NCBI GenBank assembly: GCA_002315995.1
Contig: DCHN01000017.1
Coordinates: 1-42,924 of the forward strand
DNA length: 42,924 bases
Direction of reading: 5' to 3'
DNA from: Bacteroidales bacterium UBA1751
GTDB lineage: Bacteria > Bacteroidota > Bacteroidia > Bacteroidales > UBA932
Shown here piece after piece: positions 34,110-42,562 of the stretch. Position 1 is the first letter of the stretch. Each line of letters starts with the position of its first letter. The position numbers and the translations under genes are program-made. The notes below the pieces were generated by a model. It did no database searches. It had not been told where the DNA came from and saw only the letters and a program-made list of their open reading frames with translations.

Positions 34110-35099
34110 ATGCCTCTTGAGCTTTTTCTGAAATATCTGGAGGTTGAAAAAAGGTATTCAACGCGCACGGTGCGGCTCTATGCCGATGCCGTGCATCGTT
34201 TTTATGACTATATAGGAGGGGGCGAGTCGCTTGAAACACTCAAGCCCCTGCATATACGCGGCTTTGTGGCATCTCTGCTCGATGGAGGCCTCAGTGCCCG
34301 CAGTGCCAACCTGCACCTGAGCGCTCTCAGCAGCTACTGCGCATTCCTTTGCAGGCGTGGTTTCCTCTCCTCCAACCCGGTCGATAGTGTCACGCGCCCA
34401 AAGGAGAGCCACAGGCTGCCTCATTTCTATGACAGGGCCGCGCTTGATGGGTATGTTCGTTCGGTAGTGGAGCATCCGGCCTGGAGTGCAGATTACGAAG
34501 ATGTTTCAAATGGTAAGGAAGCAGGTGAAACTGAGAGTGATGAAAAAAGTGTCAAGGGCCGTCTTGAGAATTTTGAGAGATGCCGTGACATGCTTATGAT
34601 AATGCTCATATATGCCACTGGAATGAGAAGGGGGGAGGTGGTGGCTCTGAGCCTTGCAGATTTTGATTCGTCAAGGTCTCTCTTCACTATTTTGGGAAAG
34701 GGCTCCAAAGAGAGACAAATTCCTGTTGTTCCATTGTTGAGAGAGAAAATTTTACTATATTTACAAAAGAGAAATTCACTCTTCGGGCAGTTGTCCGGCA
34801 GTTCTTTCTTTCTTTTGGGGAGCGGGAAACCAATCTACCCGGCATTTGTGAACAATGTGGTCCATAGAGAGTTCGATAATCTCAAAGGATTCGAGGGCAG
34901 AAGGTCTCCGCATGTGCTGCGGCACTCGTTTGCCACGCATCTGCTCAACGGTGGAACAGATTTGAACAGCATCAAGGAGGTGCTTGGACACTCGTCGCTG
35001 GCAGCTACTCAGGTCTACACTCACAACTCATTTGAGGAGTTGAAGAGAGCGTATATTCTGGCCCATCCCCATTCAGGAAAAAAGGGTGAAAAGAAGTGA
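34110..35099 (+). CDS. Tyrosine recombinase, XerC/XerD type
   Basis: A 329-residue site-specific recombinase. The N-terminal SAM-like core-binding domain covers about residues 1-90. The catalytic domain has R173 (GMRRGE), a lysine in GKGSKER (near 200), H268 and R271 (PHVLRHSFATHLL), H294 (LGHSS) and the nucleophile Y303 (QVYTH). An acidic, low-complexity insert (about 126-152, EDVSNGKEAGETESDE) lies between the domains and is not usual. The chromosomal setting (hpf directly downstream) is the conserved Bacteroidetes arrangement, so this is more likely a housekeeping Xer protein than a mobile-element integrase. Confidence 0.92.
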   Translation: MPLELFLKYLEVEKRYSTRTVRLYADAVHRFYDYIGGGESLETLKPLHIRGFVASLLDGGLSARSANLHLSALSSYCAFLCRRGFLSSNPVDSVTRPKESHRLPHFYDRAALDGYVRSVVEHPAWSADYEDVSNGKEAGETESDEKSVKGRLENFERCRDMLMIMLIYATGMRRGEVVALSLADFDSSRSLFTILGKGSKERQIPVVPLLREKILLYLQKRNSLFGQLSGSSFFLLGSGKPIYPAFVNNVVHREFDNLKGFEGRRSPHVLRHSFATHLLNGGTDLNSIKEVLGHSSLAATQVYTHNSFEELKRAYILAHPHSGKKGEKK

Positions 35100-35132
35100 G
35101 GGCGGTTATTCACTTCCCGCAAGGGACTAAAT

Positions 35133-35141
35133 AAAGGAGGT
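35133..35141 (+). promoter_or_regulatory. Near-perfect Shine-Dalgarno sequence of hpf
   Basis: AAAGGAGGT, a nine-base complement to the standard 16S tail, with GGAGG five bases from the ATG. It is one of only two such sites in the window; the other precedes rpsU. Confidence 0.85.
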
Positions 35142-35145
35142 AAAT

Positions 35146-35430
35146 ATGGAAATTAATGTTCAGTCGGTAAAGTTCAATGCAGACGTTAAGCTGCTTGATT
35201 TCATTGAGAAGAAACTCTCAAGAGTTGAAAAGTTCAATTCCGGCATCAAAACACTTGATGTAACCTTGACATTGCTTCCGGACAATGCGAACAAGTGCGT
35301 AAAAATCATGGCAAGAGGCGCAGGCAAGGATTATTTTGTTGAGAAGAATGCAAACACCTTTGAGGACGCCGTAACAGTGTGTGCTGATGTGCTCAAAGAG
35401 CAGATCTCCAGACAGAAGGAGAGAGATTGA
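35146..35430 (+). CDS. hpf: Ribosome hibernation promoting factor (short HPF/YfiA family)
   Basis: A 94-residue protein of the S30AE family that binds the 30S decoding region and silences idle ribosomes. The beta-alpha-beta-beta-beta-alpha pattern is apparent: MEINVQSVKFNADVKLLDFIEKKL, the strand LDVTLTLLPD, then KIMARGAGKDYFVEKNANTFEDAVTVCADVLKEQI. It lacks the C-terminal dimerisation domain of long HPF. It starts 46 bases after the xer gene, with an unusually strong Shine-Dalgarno sequence. A dicarboxylate symporter gene follows after 15 bases, not the tRNA cluster and tuf seen after hpf in Bacteroides. Confidence 0.92.
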   Translation: MEINVQSVKFNADVKLLDFIEKKLSRVEKFNSGIKTLDVTLTLLPDNANKCVKIMARGAGKDYFVEKNANTFEDAVTVCADVLKEQISRQKERD

Positions 35431-35445
35431 TATATAAAGAGATAT

Positions 35446-36663
35446 ATGGGATTTTTGAAAAATAACTCTATGACCCTGGCCTTGCTGGCCGGGGTTATTG
35501 TTGGAGGCCTCTGCGGGGTTTTCTTTGGAGATTCGGTTGCTGTTGTAAAGCCTCTTGGAGACATCTTCCTCAACTTTGTTTTTACGCTGGTGGTGCCAAT
35601 TGTTTTCTTCAGCATCAGTTCGGCAATTTGTCATTTGGGTGGAAACGGTTCAGTTGGCAGGGTGTTCGGTGTTACTCTGCTTGTCTTCATTGCAATGAGT
35701 CTTGTTGCCGGCGTTACCACCTTCTTTTCAACATGGATATATTCACCTGCAGGTACACTTGACCCTTCATCTGTAGCAGGCAGTATGTTTGACATATCTA
35801 CGGCTGAAAGAAGTGATATGTCCCAGGCAATTGTATCAACCATTACCGTAGATGATTTCTGGAAAATTTTCTCCAAGGCCCATCTCCTGCCTATGATTAT
35901 ATTCTCAGCCTTTCTTGGCTTTGCTGTTTCAAAGAGCGGTGAGAAGGGAAAACCTTTTGCCGCCTTTCTTGAGTCTGGATGTGAGGTGTCGCTGAAAATC
36001 ATGAATATTGTAATGTATGCTGCGCCTGTGGGAATAGGATGCTTCATTGCAAATATCATTGCGCAGGCCGGCCCTCAGATTCTGGGAGGATATGTCAGAG
36101 TCTTTTTCATGTATATTGCCCTCTCGCTTATTTTCTTCTGTATTGTGAATCCTCTATATATTCTGCTCTTCAGGGGCTGGAAGGGTGTCAGACTCTATTG
36201 GAACAATATATTCCCTCCTGCCCTCATAGGGTTTGCCACAACATCAAGTATTGCCGCCCTTCCGCAGAACATCAATGCGGCCAAGAATATGGGAGCAAGT
36301 TCAGAAATTGCAGAGGCGGTTCTTCCATTGGGTGTGAATGTGCATAAAGATGGCTCAATGATGAGCGGTGTAATAAAGGTGATTTTCCTTATGGCTCTGT
36401 GCGGCGAGCCGTATATGACAATTGGAGCAGGCGCAACGGCACTTGTCATTGCGGTGCTTTCATCAATTGTTATGGGAGCAGTACCTAACGGAGGTGTTAC
36501 AGGAGAGCTGCTTACCTGCACTCTTATGGGTTTTGACCCTCAAATGGCCGGTATTATCATTATTATTGGAACCATTGTTGATATGCCTGCCACAATGATA
36601 AACACCTCAACCAACACGGTGAGTGCAGTCATTATTGACTCCATAGTAAGGCGGAAGAAATAG
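35446..36663 (+). CDS. Dicarboxylate/amino acid:cation symporter (DAACS family)
   Basis: A 405-residue inner-membrane transporter of the glutamate/aspartate/C4-dicarboxylate family (SLC1-like, GltP/DctA). The polar re-entrant loop HP1 is seen in TTSSIAALPQNINAAKNMG. The conserved VLPLGVNVHKDGSMM helix, and the Asn/Asp-rich TM8-like segment IIIIGTIVDMPATMINTSTN that binds substrate and cation, follow. About eight helices can be counted. It imports anionic amino acids or dicarboxylates with Na+ or H+; which one is not clear. It starts 15 bases after hpf, so it probably shares that transcript. Confidence 0.92.
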   Translation: MGFLKNNSMTLALLAGVIVGGLCGVFFGDSVAVVKPLGDIFLNFVFTLVVPIVFFSISSAICHLGGNGSVGRVFGVTLLVFIAMSLVAGVTTFFSTWIYSPAGTLDPSSVAGSMFDISTAERSDMSQAIVSTITVDDFWKIFSKAHLLPMIIFSAFLGFAVSKSGEKGKPFAAFLESGCEVSLKIMNIVMYAAPVGIGCFIANIIAQAGPQILGGYVRVFFMYIALSLIFFCIVNPLYILLFRGWKGVRLYWNNIFPPALIGFATTSSIAALPQNINAAKNMGASSEIAEAVLPLGVNVHKDGSMMSGVIKVIFLMALCGEPYMTIGAGATALVIAVLSSIVMGAVPNGGVTGELLTCTLMGFDPQMAGIIIIIGTIVDMPATMINTSTNTVSAVIIDSIVRRKK

Positions 36664-36674
36664 CCGGGGTTATC

Positions 36675-36706
36675 TTTGGCTTCCTGCCAAATAATTTTTA
36701 AATTTG
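36675..36706 (+). promoter_or_regulatory. Bacteroidetes-type promoter of mutA, overlapping a weak hairpin
   Basis: TTTG at 36675-36678, exactly 20 bases, then TAAATTTG at 36699-36706: a complete consensus match. The expected leader is about 50 bases. The -33 lies in the left arm of a small inverted repeat (TTTGGC 36675-36680, GCCAAA 36686-36691) followed at 36695 by five T, possibly a weak terminator of the symporter gene. Confidence 0.75.
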
Positions 36707-36762
36707 CGGATTGCGAAAATTAGATAATTCAATACATAACACAAACATAAATCAATTCAAAA

Positions 36763-38628
36763 ATGGCAGAAAAATTATTTGCTGAATTTCCTCCGGTAAC
36801 CACCGAGCAGTGGGAAGAGGTTATTCAAAAAGATTTGAAGGGTGCTGATTATGAGAAGAAACTTGTTTGGAAAACACAGGAGGGATTCTCTGTCAGACCT
36901 TACTATCGCGCAGAAAATTTGAAGGATATCAAGCACCTCGGTTCCGAGGCTGGTGCTTTCCCATTCGTTCGCGGTACTAAAGATGACAACAACTGGCTCG
37001 TTCGCCAGGATTATTGCGCAGTTTGCGAAGGCTTTGAGGCTGCAAATGCAAAGGCTGTTGACGGCATTGCAAAGGGTTGCACTTCAGTTGGCTTCTGCAT
37101 AGATGGCAAAAAAGCTATCGCAGTAAAGGATATGAAGGCCCTTGTAAAGGGTATTGACCTTGCAAAGGTTGAGGTTAACTTCACAGGTTGCTGCTGCGCT
37201 ACAGCAGATATCGTAAAGAGCTTCGTTGCCGTTGCTGCTGAGCAGGGCCTGAAGGGAGAGGACGTTAAGGCTTCATTTGACTTCGATCCTATTCGCGGAC
37301 TCAACCAGAAGGGTGCATTCTGCACCGGTGAGTGGGCTGGCAAGATGAAGGAGATTATTGAGATTGTTAAGGAGTGGCCTAGAGTCAGAGTTATTGGTGT
37401 AGAGGCATACGCTTTCAATGATGCAGGTTCAAGCATCGTTGAGGAGCTTGCATTCGCTCTTGCAATAGGCAGCGAGTATATGAATGCTCTCATTGATGCC
37501 GGAGTGGAGGCAAAAGAGGCTGCAAGAAGAATGAAGTTCACATTCTCAGTAGGCTCTACATACTTCATGGAAATTGCAAAGTTCCGTGCTGCACGTATGT
37601 TGTGGGCAAACATCACAAAGGCATACGGTGTAGAGAAGGAGTGCTGCCAGAAGATGAAGATTCACGCTTGCACATCAGAGTGGAACCAGACAGCTTACGA
37701 TGCATACGTAAATATGCTCCGTGGTACAACAGAGGCTATGAGCGCCGCAATTGCAGGTGTTGATTCTCTTGAGGTTCTTCCATTCGACTATGCATTCAGA
37801 GCACCTGGCGAGTTCAGCAACCGTATTGCAAGAAATATTCAGAACGTCCTTAAGGAGGAGGCTCATTTCGACAAGGTGGTTGATCCTGCAGCAGGTTCAT
37901 ACTATATTGAGACCCTTACCCAGAGTATTGCAAACGCTGCTTGGGAACTCTTCAACAAGGTAGAGCAGATGGGCGGTTATGTTGAGGCCTTCAAGGCTGG
38001 TTTCGTTCAGTCTACAATAAAGGCTACTTCAGCCGATAGGGACAAGAAGATTGCTACACGCCGTCAGACCATTCTCGGTACCAACCAGTTCCCTAACTTC
38101 ACAGAGAAGGTTGATGCAGATGTAACACTCGATGTTGTTACACGCAAGGCCGCTCCTGAGGTATCAGGTGAGATGATTGGCCAGCCTCTTGAGAAGTACA
38201 GAGGTGCACAGGCTTTCGAGGCTATGCGTTACAAGACTGACAAGAGCGGCAAGCAGCCTGTTGCATTCATGGTAACCTATGGTAACCTTGCAATGTGCAG
38301 GGCAAGAGCACAGTTCGCTTGCAACTTCTTTGCAGTAGCAGGTTTCAAGGTAGTTGATAACAACCGTTTCGCATCTGTTGAGGAGGGTGTTGCAGCAGCT
38401 TTGGCAGCTAAGGCAGAGATTATTGTTGCCTGCTCTTCAGATGAGGAGTATGCAGAGGGCGCTGTTAAGATGGCTGAGCTTGTAGGAAACAAGGCAATTG
38501 TTGTTGTTGCCGGTGAGCCTGCATGCAAGGAGGATCTTCAGGCTAAGGGCTTGAGCAACTTCATAAGCGTTAAGAGCAACGTTCTTGAGACATTAAAGGA
38601 GTATCAATCTAAACTTGGAATCAACTAG
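36763..38628 (+). CDS. mutA: Methylmalonyl-CoA mutase small (beta) subunit
   Basis: The non-catalytic subunit of the heterodimeric, B12-dependent enzyme that interconverts succinyl-CoA and (R)-methylmalonyl-CoA. At 621 residues it has the usual length. It shows the TIM-barrel mutase segments (VRPYYRAENLKD, FDFDPIRGLNQKG, SVGSTYFMEIAKFRAARMLW, DYAFRAPGEFSNRIARNIQNVLKEE, DPAAGSYYIE) and a degenerate C-terminal B12-like domain lacking the DxHxxG cobalamin motif. It overlaps no other gene; mutB starts two bases after its stop. The pair serves the succinate-propionate route common in Bacteroidales. Confidence 0.96.
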   Translation: MAEKLFAEFPPVTTEQWEEVIQKDLKGADYEKKLVWKTQEGFSVRPYYRAENLKDIKHLGSEAGAFPFVRGTKDDNNWLVRQDYCAVCEGFEAANAKAVDGIAKGCTSVGFCIDGKKAIAVKDMKALVKGIDLAKVEVNFTGCCCATADIVKSFVAVAAEQGLKGEDVKASFDFDPIRGLNQKGAFCTGEWAGKMKEIIEIVKEWPRVRVIGVEAYAFNDAGSSIVEELAFALAIGSEYMNALIDAGVEAKEAARRMKFTFSVGSTYFMEIAKFRAARMLWANITKAYGVEKECCQKMKIHACTSEWNQTAYDAYVNMLRGTTEAMSAAIAGVDSLEVLPFDYAFRAPGEFSNRIARNIQNVLKEEAHFDKVVDPAAGSYYIETLTQSIANAAWELFNKVEQMGGYVEAFKAGFVQSTIKATSADRDKKIATRRQTILGTNQFPNFTEKVDADVTLDVVTRKAAPEVSGEMIGQPLEKYRGAQAFEAMRYKTDKSGKQPVAFMVTYGNLAMCRARAQFACNFFAVAGFKVVDNNRFASVEEGVAAALAAKAEIIVACSSDEEYAEGAVKMAELVGNKAIVVVAGEPACKEDLQAKGLSNFISVKSNVLETLKEYQSKLGIN

Positions 38629-38629
38629 T

Positions 38630-40762
38630 ATGCGTCCTAATTTTTCAAATATAAAATATGCAGGTGACAAGGCTTGCAGCTGCGAGCAGGCTAACAGCCA
38701 GTGGACAACACCTGAGAAGATTGTAGTTAAGACAAACTACAATGCAAAGGATTTGGAAGGCATGGAGCACCTTAACTATGCAGCCGGTGTAGCTCCTTTC
38801 CTTCGTGGACCTTATAGCACAATGTATGTTCAGAAACCTTGGACAGTTCGTCAGTATGCAGGTTTCTCTACAGCAGAGGAGTCAAACGCATTCTACAGAA
38901 GAAACCTTGCTGCAGGTCAGAAGGGTCTCTCTGTTGCATTTGACCTTGCAACACACAGAGGATATGATGCCGACCACCCAAGAGTAGTAGGTGATGTAGG
39001 TAAGGCAGGTGTAAGTATCTGCAGCGTTGAGGATATGAAGATTCTCTTCGATCAGATTCCTTTGAACAAGATGTCAGTTTCAATGACAATGAACGGTGCC
39101 GTTCTTCCTATCATGGCCTTCTATATTGTAGCAGGTCTGGAGCAGGGCGCAAAACTTGAGGAGATGGCTGGTACAATTCAGAACGATATTCTCAAGGAGT
39201 TCATGGTAAGAAACACATATATCTACCCACCTGAGTTCTCAATGAGAATCATTGGTGACATCTTTGCCTATACTTCCAAGTATATGCCTAAGTTCAACTC
39301 AATCTCTATCTCAGGCTACCATATGCAGGAGGCTGGTGCAACCAATGACATTGAGATGGCTTACACATTGGCAGACGGTTTGGAGTACCTCAGAACAGGT
39401 GTTAAGGCAGGTATCAGCGTAGATGCATTCGCACCACGTCTCTCATTCTTCTGGGCAATTGGTATGAACCACTTCATGGAAATTGCAAAGATGAGAGCTG
39501 CACGTATGATCTGGGCAAAACTCGTAAGCCAGTTCAACCCTCAGAATCCTAAGTCACTTTCACTCAGAACACACTGCCAGACATCTGGTTGGTCACTTAC
39601 TGAGCAGGATCCATTCAACAACGTTGCAAGAACATGTATTGAGGCTATGGGTGCCGCTCTCGGTCACACACAGTCACTCCATACAAATGCTCTTGACGAG
39701 GCTATTGCTCTTCCTACTGACTTCTCTGCACGTATTGCAAGAAATACTCAGATTTACATTCAGGAGGAGACAAACGTTTGCCGTTCAATTGACCCATGGG
39801 CTGGTTCTTACTACATTGAGTCACTCACAAATGACTTGGCTCACAAGGCTTGGGAGCACATTCAGGAGGTTGAGTCACTCGGCGGTATGGCAAAGGCTAT
39901 TGAGACTGGTATTCCTAAACTCAGAATTGAGGAGGCTGCTGCACGCAAGCAGGCTAGAATTGACTCTGGCGAGGATACAATTGTAGGTATCAACAAGTAT
40001 CGTCTTGAGAAGGAAGAGGCTATTGATATTCTTACAGTTGACAATACCAAGGTTCGTGAGCAGCAGGTTGCAAGACTTAAGGAGTTGCGCGCCAACCGTG
40101 ACAATGCAAAGGTTAAAGAGTGCCTTGCAGCAATTACCAACGCTGTTCGTACAAAGAGCGGCAACCTTCTTGAGCTTGCTGTTGAGGCAGCAAAGGCAAG
40201 AGCATCTCTCGGTGAGATCTCTGATGCTTGCGAGGAGGTAGTAGGAAGATATAAAGCAGTTATCCGTATGAATACAGGTGTTTACTCATCAGAGGTTAAG
40301 AATGACCCTGAATTCGAGCAGGCAAAGAAGATGGTTGCCGAGTTCGCTAAGAAAGAGGGACGTCAGCCACGTATCATGGTTGCAAAACTTGGACAGGACG
40401 GTCACGACCGTGGTGCCAAGGTTGTTGCTACCGGTTATGCAGACTGCGGTTTTGATGTAGATATGGGACCTTTGTTCCAGACTCCTGCAGAGGCTGCAAA
40501 ACAGGCTGTTGAGAATGACGTTCACATTGTTGGCGTATCTTCATTGGCAGCAGGTCACAAGACTCTTGTACCTCAGATTATTGAGGAGCTCAAGAAACTT
40601 GGCCGTGAGGATATAATCGTAGTTGCCGGTGGCGTTATTCCTGCACAGGATTACGACTTCCTCTACAAGGCTGGTGCAGCTGCAATCTTCGGCCCTGGTA
40701 CCAGAATCTCTTACTCTACAATAAAGATGATTGAACTTCTCAACCAGAAGTTTGAGAACTAG
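38630..40762 (+). CDS. mutB: Methylmalonyl-CoA mutase large (alpha) subunit
   Basis: The catalytic, adenosylcobalamin-binding subunit. The ATG at 38630 (MRPNFSNIKYAG) is two bases after the mutA stop and gives 710 residues; a TTG at 38615 inside mutA is open but unlikely. The barrel has PFLRGPYSTMYVQKPWTVRQYAGFSTAEESN, FDLATHRGYDADHPRVVGDVGKAG and the SGYHMQEAGA segment. The C-terminal B12 domain carries GQDGHDRGAKV (D590, H592, G595), where His592 is the lower cobalt ligand. A strong terminator follows. Confidence 0.97.
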   Translation: MRPNFSNIKYAGDKACSCEQANSQWTTPEKIVVKTNYNAKDLEGMEHLNYAAGVAPFLRGPYSTMYVQKPWTVRQYAGFSTAEESNAFYRRNLAAGQKGLSVAFDLATHRGYDADHPRVVGDVGKAGVSICSVEDMKILFDQIPLNKMSVSMTMNGAVLPIMAFYIVAGLEQGAKLEEMAGTIQNDILKEFMVRNTYIYPPEFSMRIIGDIFAYTSKYMPKFNSISISGYHMQEAGATNDIEMAYTLADGLEYLRTGVKAGISVDAFAPRLSFFWAIGMNHFMEIAKMRAARMIWAKLVSQFNPQNPKSLSLRTHCQTSGWSLTEQDPFNNVARTCIEAMGAALGHTQSLHTNALDEAIALPTDFSARIARNTQIYIQEETNVCRSIDPWAGSYYIESLTNDLAHKAWEHIQEVESLGGMAKAIETGIPKLRIEEAAARKQARIDSGEDTIVGINKYRLEKEEAIDILTVDNTKVREQQVARLKELRANRDNAKVKECLAAITNAVRTKSGNLLELAVEAAKARASLGEISDACEEVVGRYKAVIRMNTGVYSSEVKNDPEFEQAKKMVAEFAKKEGRQPRIMVAKLGQDGHDRGAKVVATGYADCGFDVDMGPLFQTPAEAAKQAVENDVHIVGVSSLAAGHKTLVPQIIEELKKLGREDIIVVAGGVIPAQDYDFLYKAGAAAIFGPGTRISYSTIKMIELLNQKFEN

Positions 40763-40789
40763 TATTATAAGAGATACTTTTTAAAGCAG

Positions 40790-40823
40790 CGGGATGGGAA
40801 ACAAAGCTTTCTCATCCCGTTTT
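40790..40823 (+). terminator. Rho-independent terminator after mutB
   Basis: A 12-bp stem with one G-T wobble (40790-40801 pairing with 40808-40819), a six-base loop and TTTT. Confidence 0.85.
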
Positions 40824-40872
40824 GCTTGTCTTGTATGGTATGGCAAATTATTATCCAATTTTTGTATTCCAA

Positions 40873-40912
40873 TAGGTTTCATTCTATTAAAAATTTCATA
40901 CTAGGTTTCATT
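40873..40912 (+). repeat. Direct repeat of an 11-base motif upstream of the glutamine synthetase promoter
   Basis: TAGGTTTCATT occurs at 40873-40883 and 40902-40912, 29 bases apart (about three helical turns), in an AT-rich stretch 15-54 bases before the promoter -33 element. It is a candidate operator for a nitrogen-responsive activator or repressor. Confidence 0.45.
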
Positions 40913-40926
40913 TTGAAACATATTAT

Positions 40927-40956
40927 TTTGTGTTATTTCAAATATTTATATATTTG
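40927..40956 (+). promoter_or_regulatory. Bacteroidetes-type promoter of the glutamine synthetase gene
   Basis: TTTG at 40927-40930, 18 bases, then TATATTTG at 40949-40956. The expected start near 40963 lies downstream of the earliest open codon (GTG 40956), which supports the ATG at 41010 as the real start. Confidence 0.7.
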
Positions 40957-41009
40957 TGCATTGGAACGCCATATCTGCGCTCTTTTTAAGGTTACAAATT
41001 GTAAGTAAA

Positions 41010-42506
41010 ATGAATAATTCTGTTTCAATGAATCCCAACAAGCTGGTTTCTTACTTGAAGAAATCTGCTGAATCCTTCACAAAAGATGATATTGTTAAGT
41101 TTTGCGTGGAGAACAATGTCCGTTTCGTAAACTTCCATTATTGCGGGTGGGATGGCAAACTCAAGACCTTGAATTTTGTCATTCACAGCCAGGAGTATCT
41201 TCAGCAGCTTCTTTCAACAGGAGAGCGTGTTGATGGTTCAAGCCTTTTCCCTTTTGTAGAGGCTGGAAAGAGTGACCTGTATGTTGTACCTAGATTCAGA
41301 ACAGCATTTGTGAATCCTTTCACAGAGCTTCTTTCAGTTGATATGCTCTGCTCATTCTTCAACAGAGAGGGAGAGCCTTTTGAAAGCAGCCCTCAATATA
41401 TACTCCACAAGGCGGCGCGTCAGTTCAACAAGGCAACCGGCCTTGAAATGGAGACAATGGGTGAGTTGGAGTATTATGTTATTGGAGAGGATTGTGGTGC
41501 TTTTGCCACACCTGACCAGAGAGGATATCACGAGAGTGAGCCATTCAACAAATTCACTGCGTTGCGTATGGAGTGTATGGATAAGATTTCGCAGTGTGGA
41601 GGCCAGATCAAGTACGGCCACAGTGAGGTTGGCAATTTTACAGCAGATGGCAAGATATATGAGCAGGATGAAATAGAGTTCCTTCCAACATATATTGAGG
41701 ATGCTGCGGACCAGTTGGTAGTTGCAAAATGGGTTATGAGGCAGGTTGCACACAAGTATGGACTTGAACTCACATTTGCTCCAAAGATTACAACAGGAAA
41801 GGCTGGCAGCGGAATGCACGTGCACTGTAAATTCACCAAGAATGGCAAGTCTGTTATGGTTGAAAAGGGCGAAATCAGTGAAATTGCGAAGAAGGCCATT
41901 GCAGGTTATATGATTGCCGGAACATCCCTTCCTGCATTCGGAAATCCTCATCCGCTCTGCTTCATGAGGCTTGTTCCACATCAGGAGGCTCCTACATCTC
42001 TTTGCTGGTCATATTCGAACAGAAGTGCTCTTGTGCGTGTCCCTCTTGGATGGACCGGCAAGAACGATATGGTTGCCATTGCCAATCCGGCAGAAAAGGC
42101 ATCTGCTGCTGACCATTCAGACAAGCAGACATTCGAATGGAGAGCATCAGATGGATTCGCAGATATGTATCTGCTAATGGCGGCGCTCTGCTGTGCCGCA
42201 CGTCACGGATTCGAGAATCCAAAGGCTCTTGAAGTTGCAGAAAAGACATATGTAGGTGTCAATATCCACGACGAGAAGCACAAGGCAATTCAGGCAGCTC
42301 TTGAACAGCTTCCTTCATGTTGCGTTGAGGCTGCCCAGGAACTTGAGAAAGATAAGGCCATTTACACAGCCGAGGGGGTATTTTCAACAGATATTGTTGA
42401 CTTCCTCATCAAATATCTCAAGGCATTTGACGACCGCGACCTTCGCTCAAAACTTGATGCAAAGGCAATGCTTGAATATGTATCAAGCTGCATCAATAAC
42501 GGTTGA
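41010..42506 (+). CDS. Divergent type I glutamine synthetase
   Basis: A 498-residue protein with the GS beta-grasp domain (NVRFVNFHYCGWDGKLKTLNF) followed by the GS catalytic domain. Active-site parts seen are the ExE of MGELEYYV, the histidine-bearing GKAGSGMHVHCKF, and the arginine block CWSYSNRSALVRVPLG. The C-terminal VFSTDIVDFLIKYL matches the GS tail. It would make glutamine from glutamate, ammonia and ATP. Several motifs are altered: the aligned adenylylation site N-x-Y-D-L reads NIHDE with His420 in place of Tyr, and the usual KPI loop is KITTGKAGSG. It is far shorter than the type III enzyme (GlnN, ~730 residues) of Bacteroides. Gamma-glutamyl-amine ligase activity is an alternative. 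Confidence 0.8.
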   Translation: MNNSVSMNPNKLVSYLKKSAESFTKDDIVKFCVENNVRFVNFHYCGWDGKLKTLNFVIHSQEYLQQLLSTGERVDGSSLFPFVEAGKSDLYVVPRFRTAFVNPFTELLSVDMLCSFFNREGEPFESSPQYILHKAARQFNKATGLEMETMGELEYYVIGEDCGAFATPDQRGYHESEPFNKFTALRMECMDKISQCGGQIKYGHSEVGNFTADGKIYEQDEIEFLPTYIEDAADQLVVAKWVMRQVAHKYGLELTFAPKITTGKAGSGMHVHCKFTKNGKSVMVEKGEISEIAKKAIAGYMIAGTSLPAFGNPHPLCFMRLVPHQEAPTSLCWSYSNRSALVRVPLGWTGKNDMVAIANPAEKASAADHSDKQTFEWRASDGFADMYLLMAALCCAARHGFENPKALEVAEKTYVGVNIHDEKHKAIQAALEQLPSCCVEAAQELEKDKAIYTAEGVFSTDIVDFLIKYLKAFDDRDLRSKLDAKAMLEYVSSCINNG

Positions 42507-42562
42507 GATTGATGCATTGAGGGCAGCACTGGGTGCTGCATTTATAGAAGAAGAAATAATAA

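Noticed and set aside
34110..35099. Integrase of a mobile element
   Set aside because: No attachment repeats, tRNA target or cargo genes are seen, and the xer-hpf adjacency is a conserved chromosomal feature of the phylum.
36664..36762. Cobalamin riboswitch ahead of the B12-dependent mutase genes
   Set aside because: The promoter leaves a leader of only about 50 bases, too short for the known element, and no B12-box-like sequence is seen.
38615..38630. TTG start of mutB overlapping mutA
   Set aside because: The ATG at 38630, two bases after the mutA stop, matches the usual start of the family and needs no rare codon.
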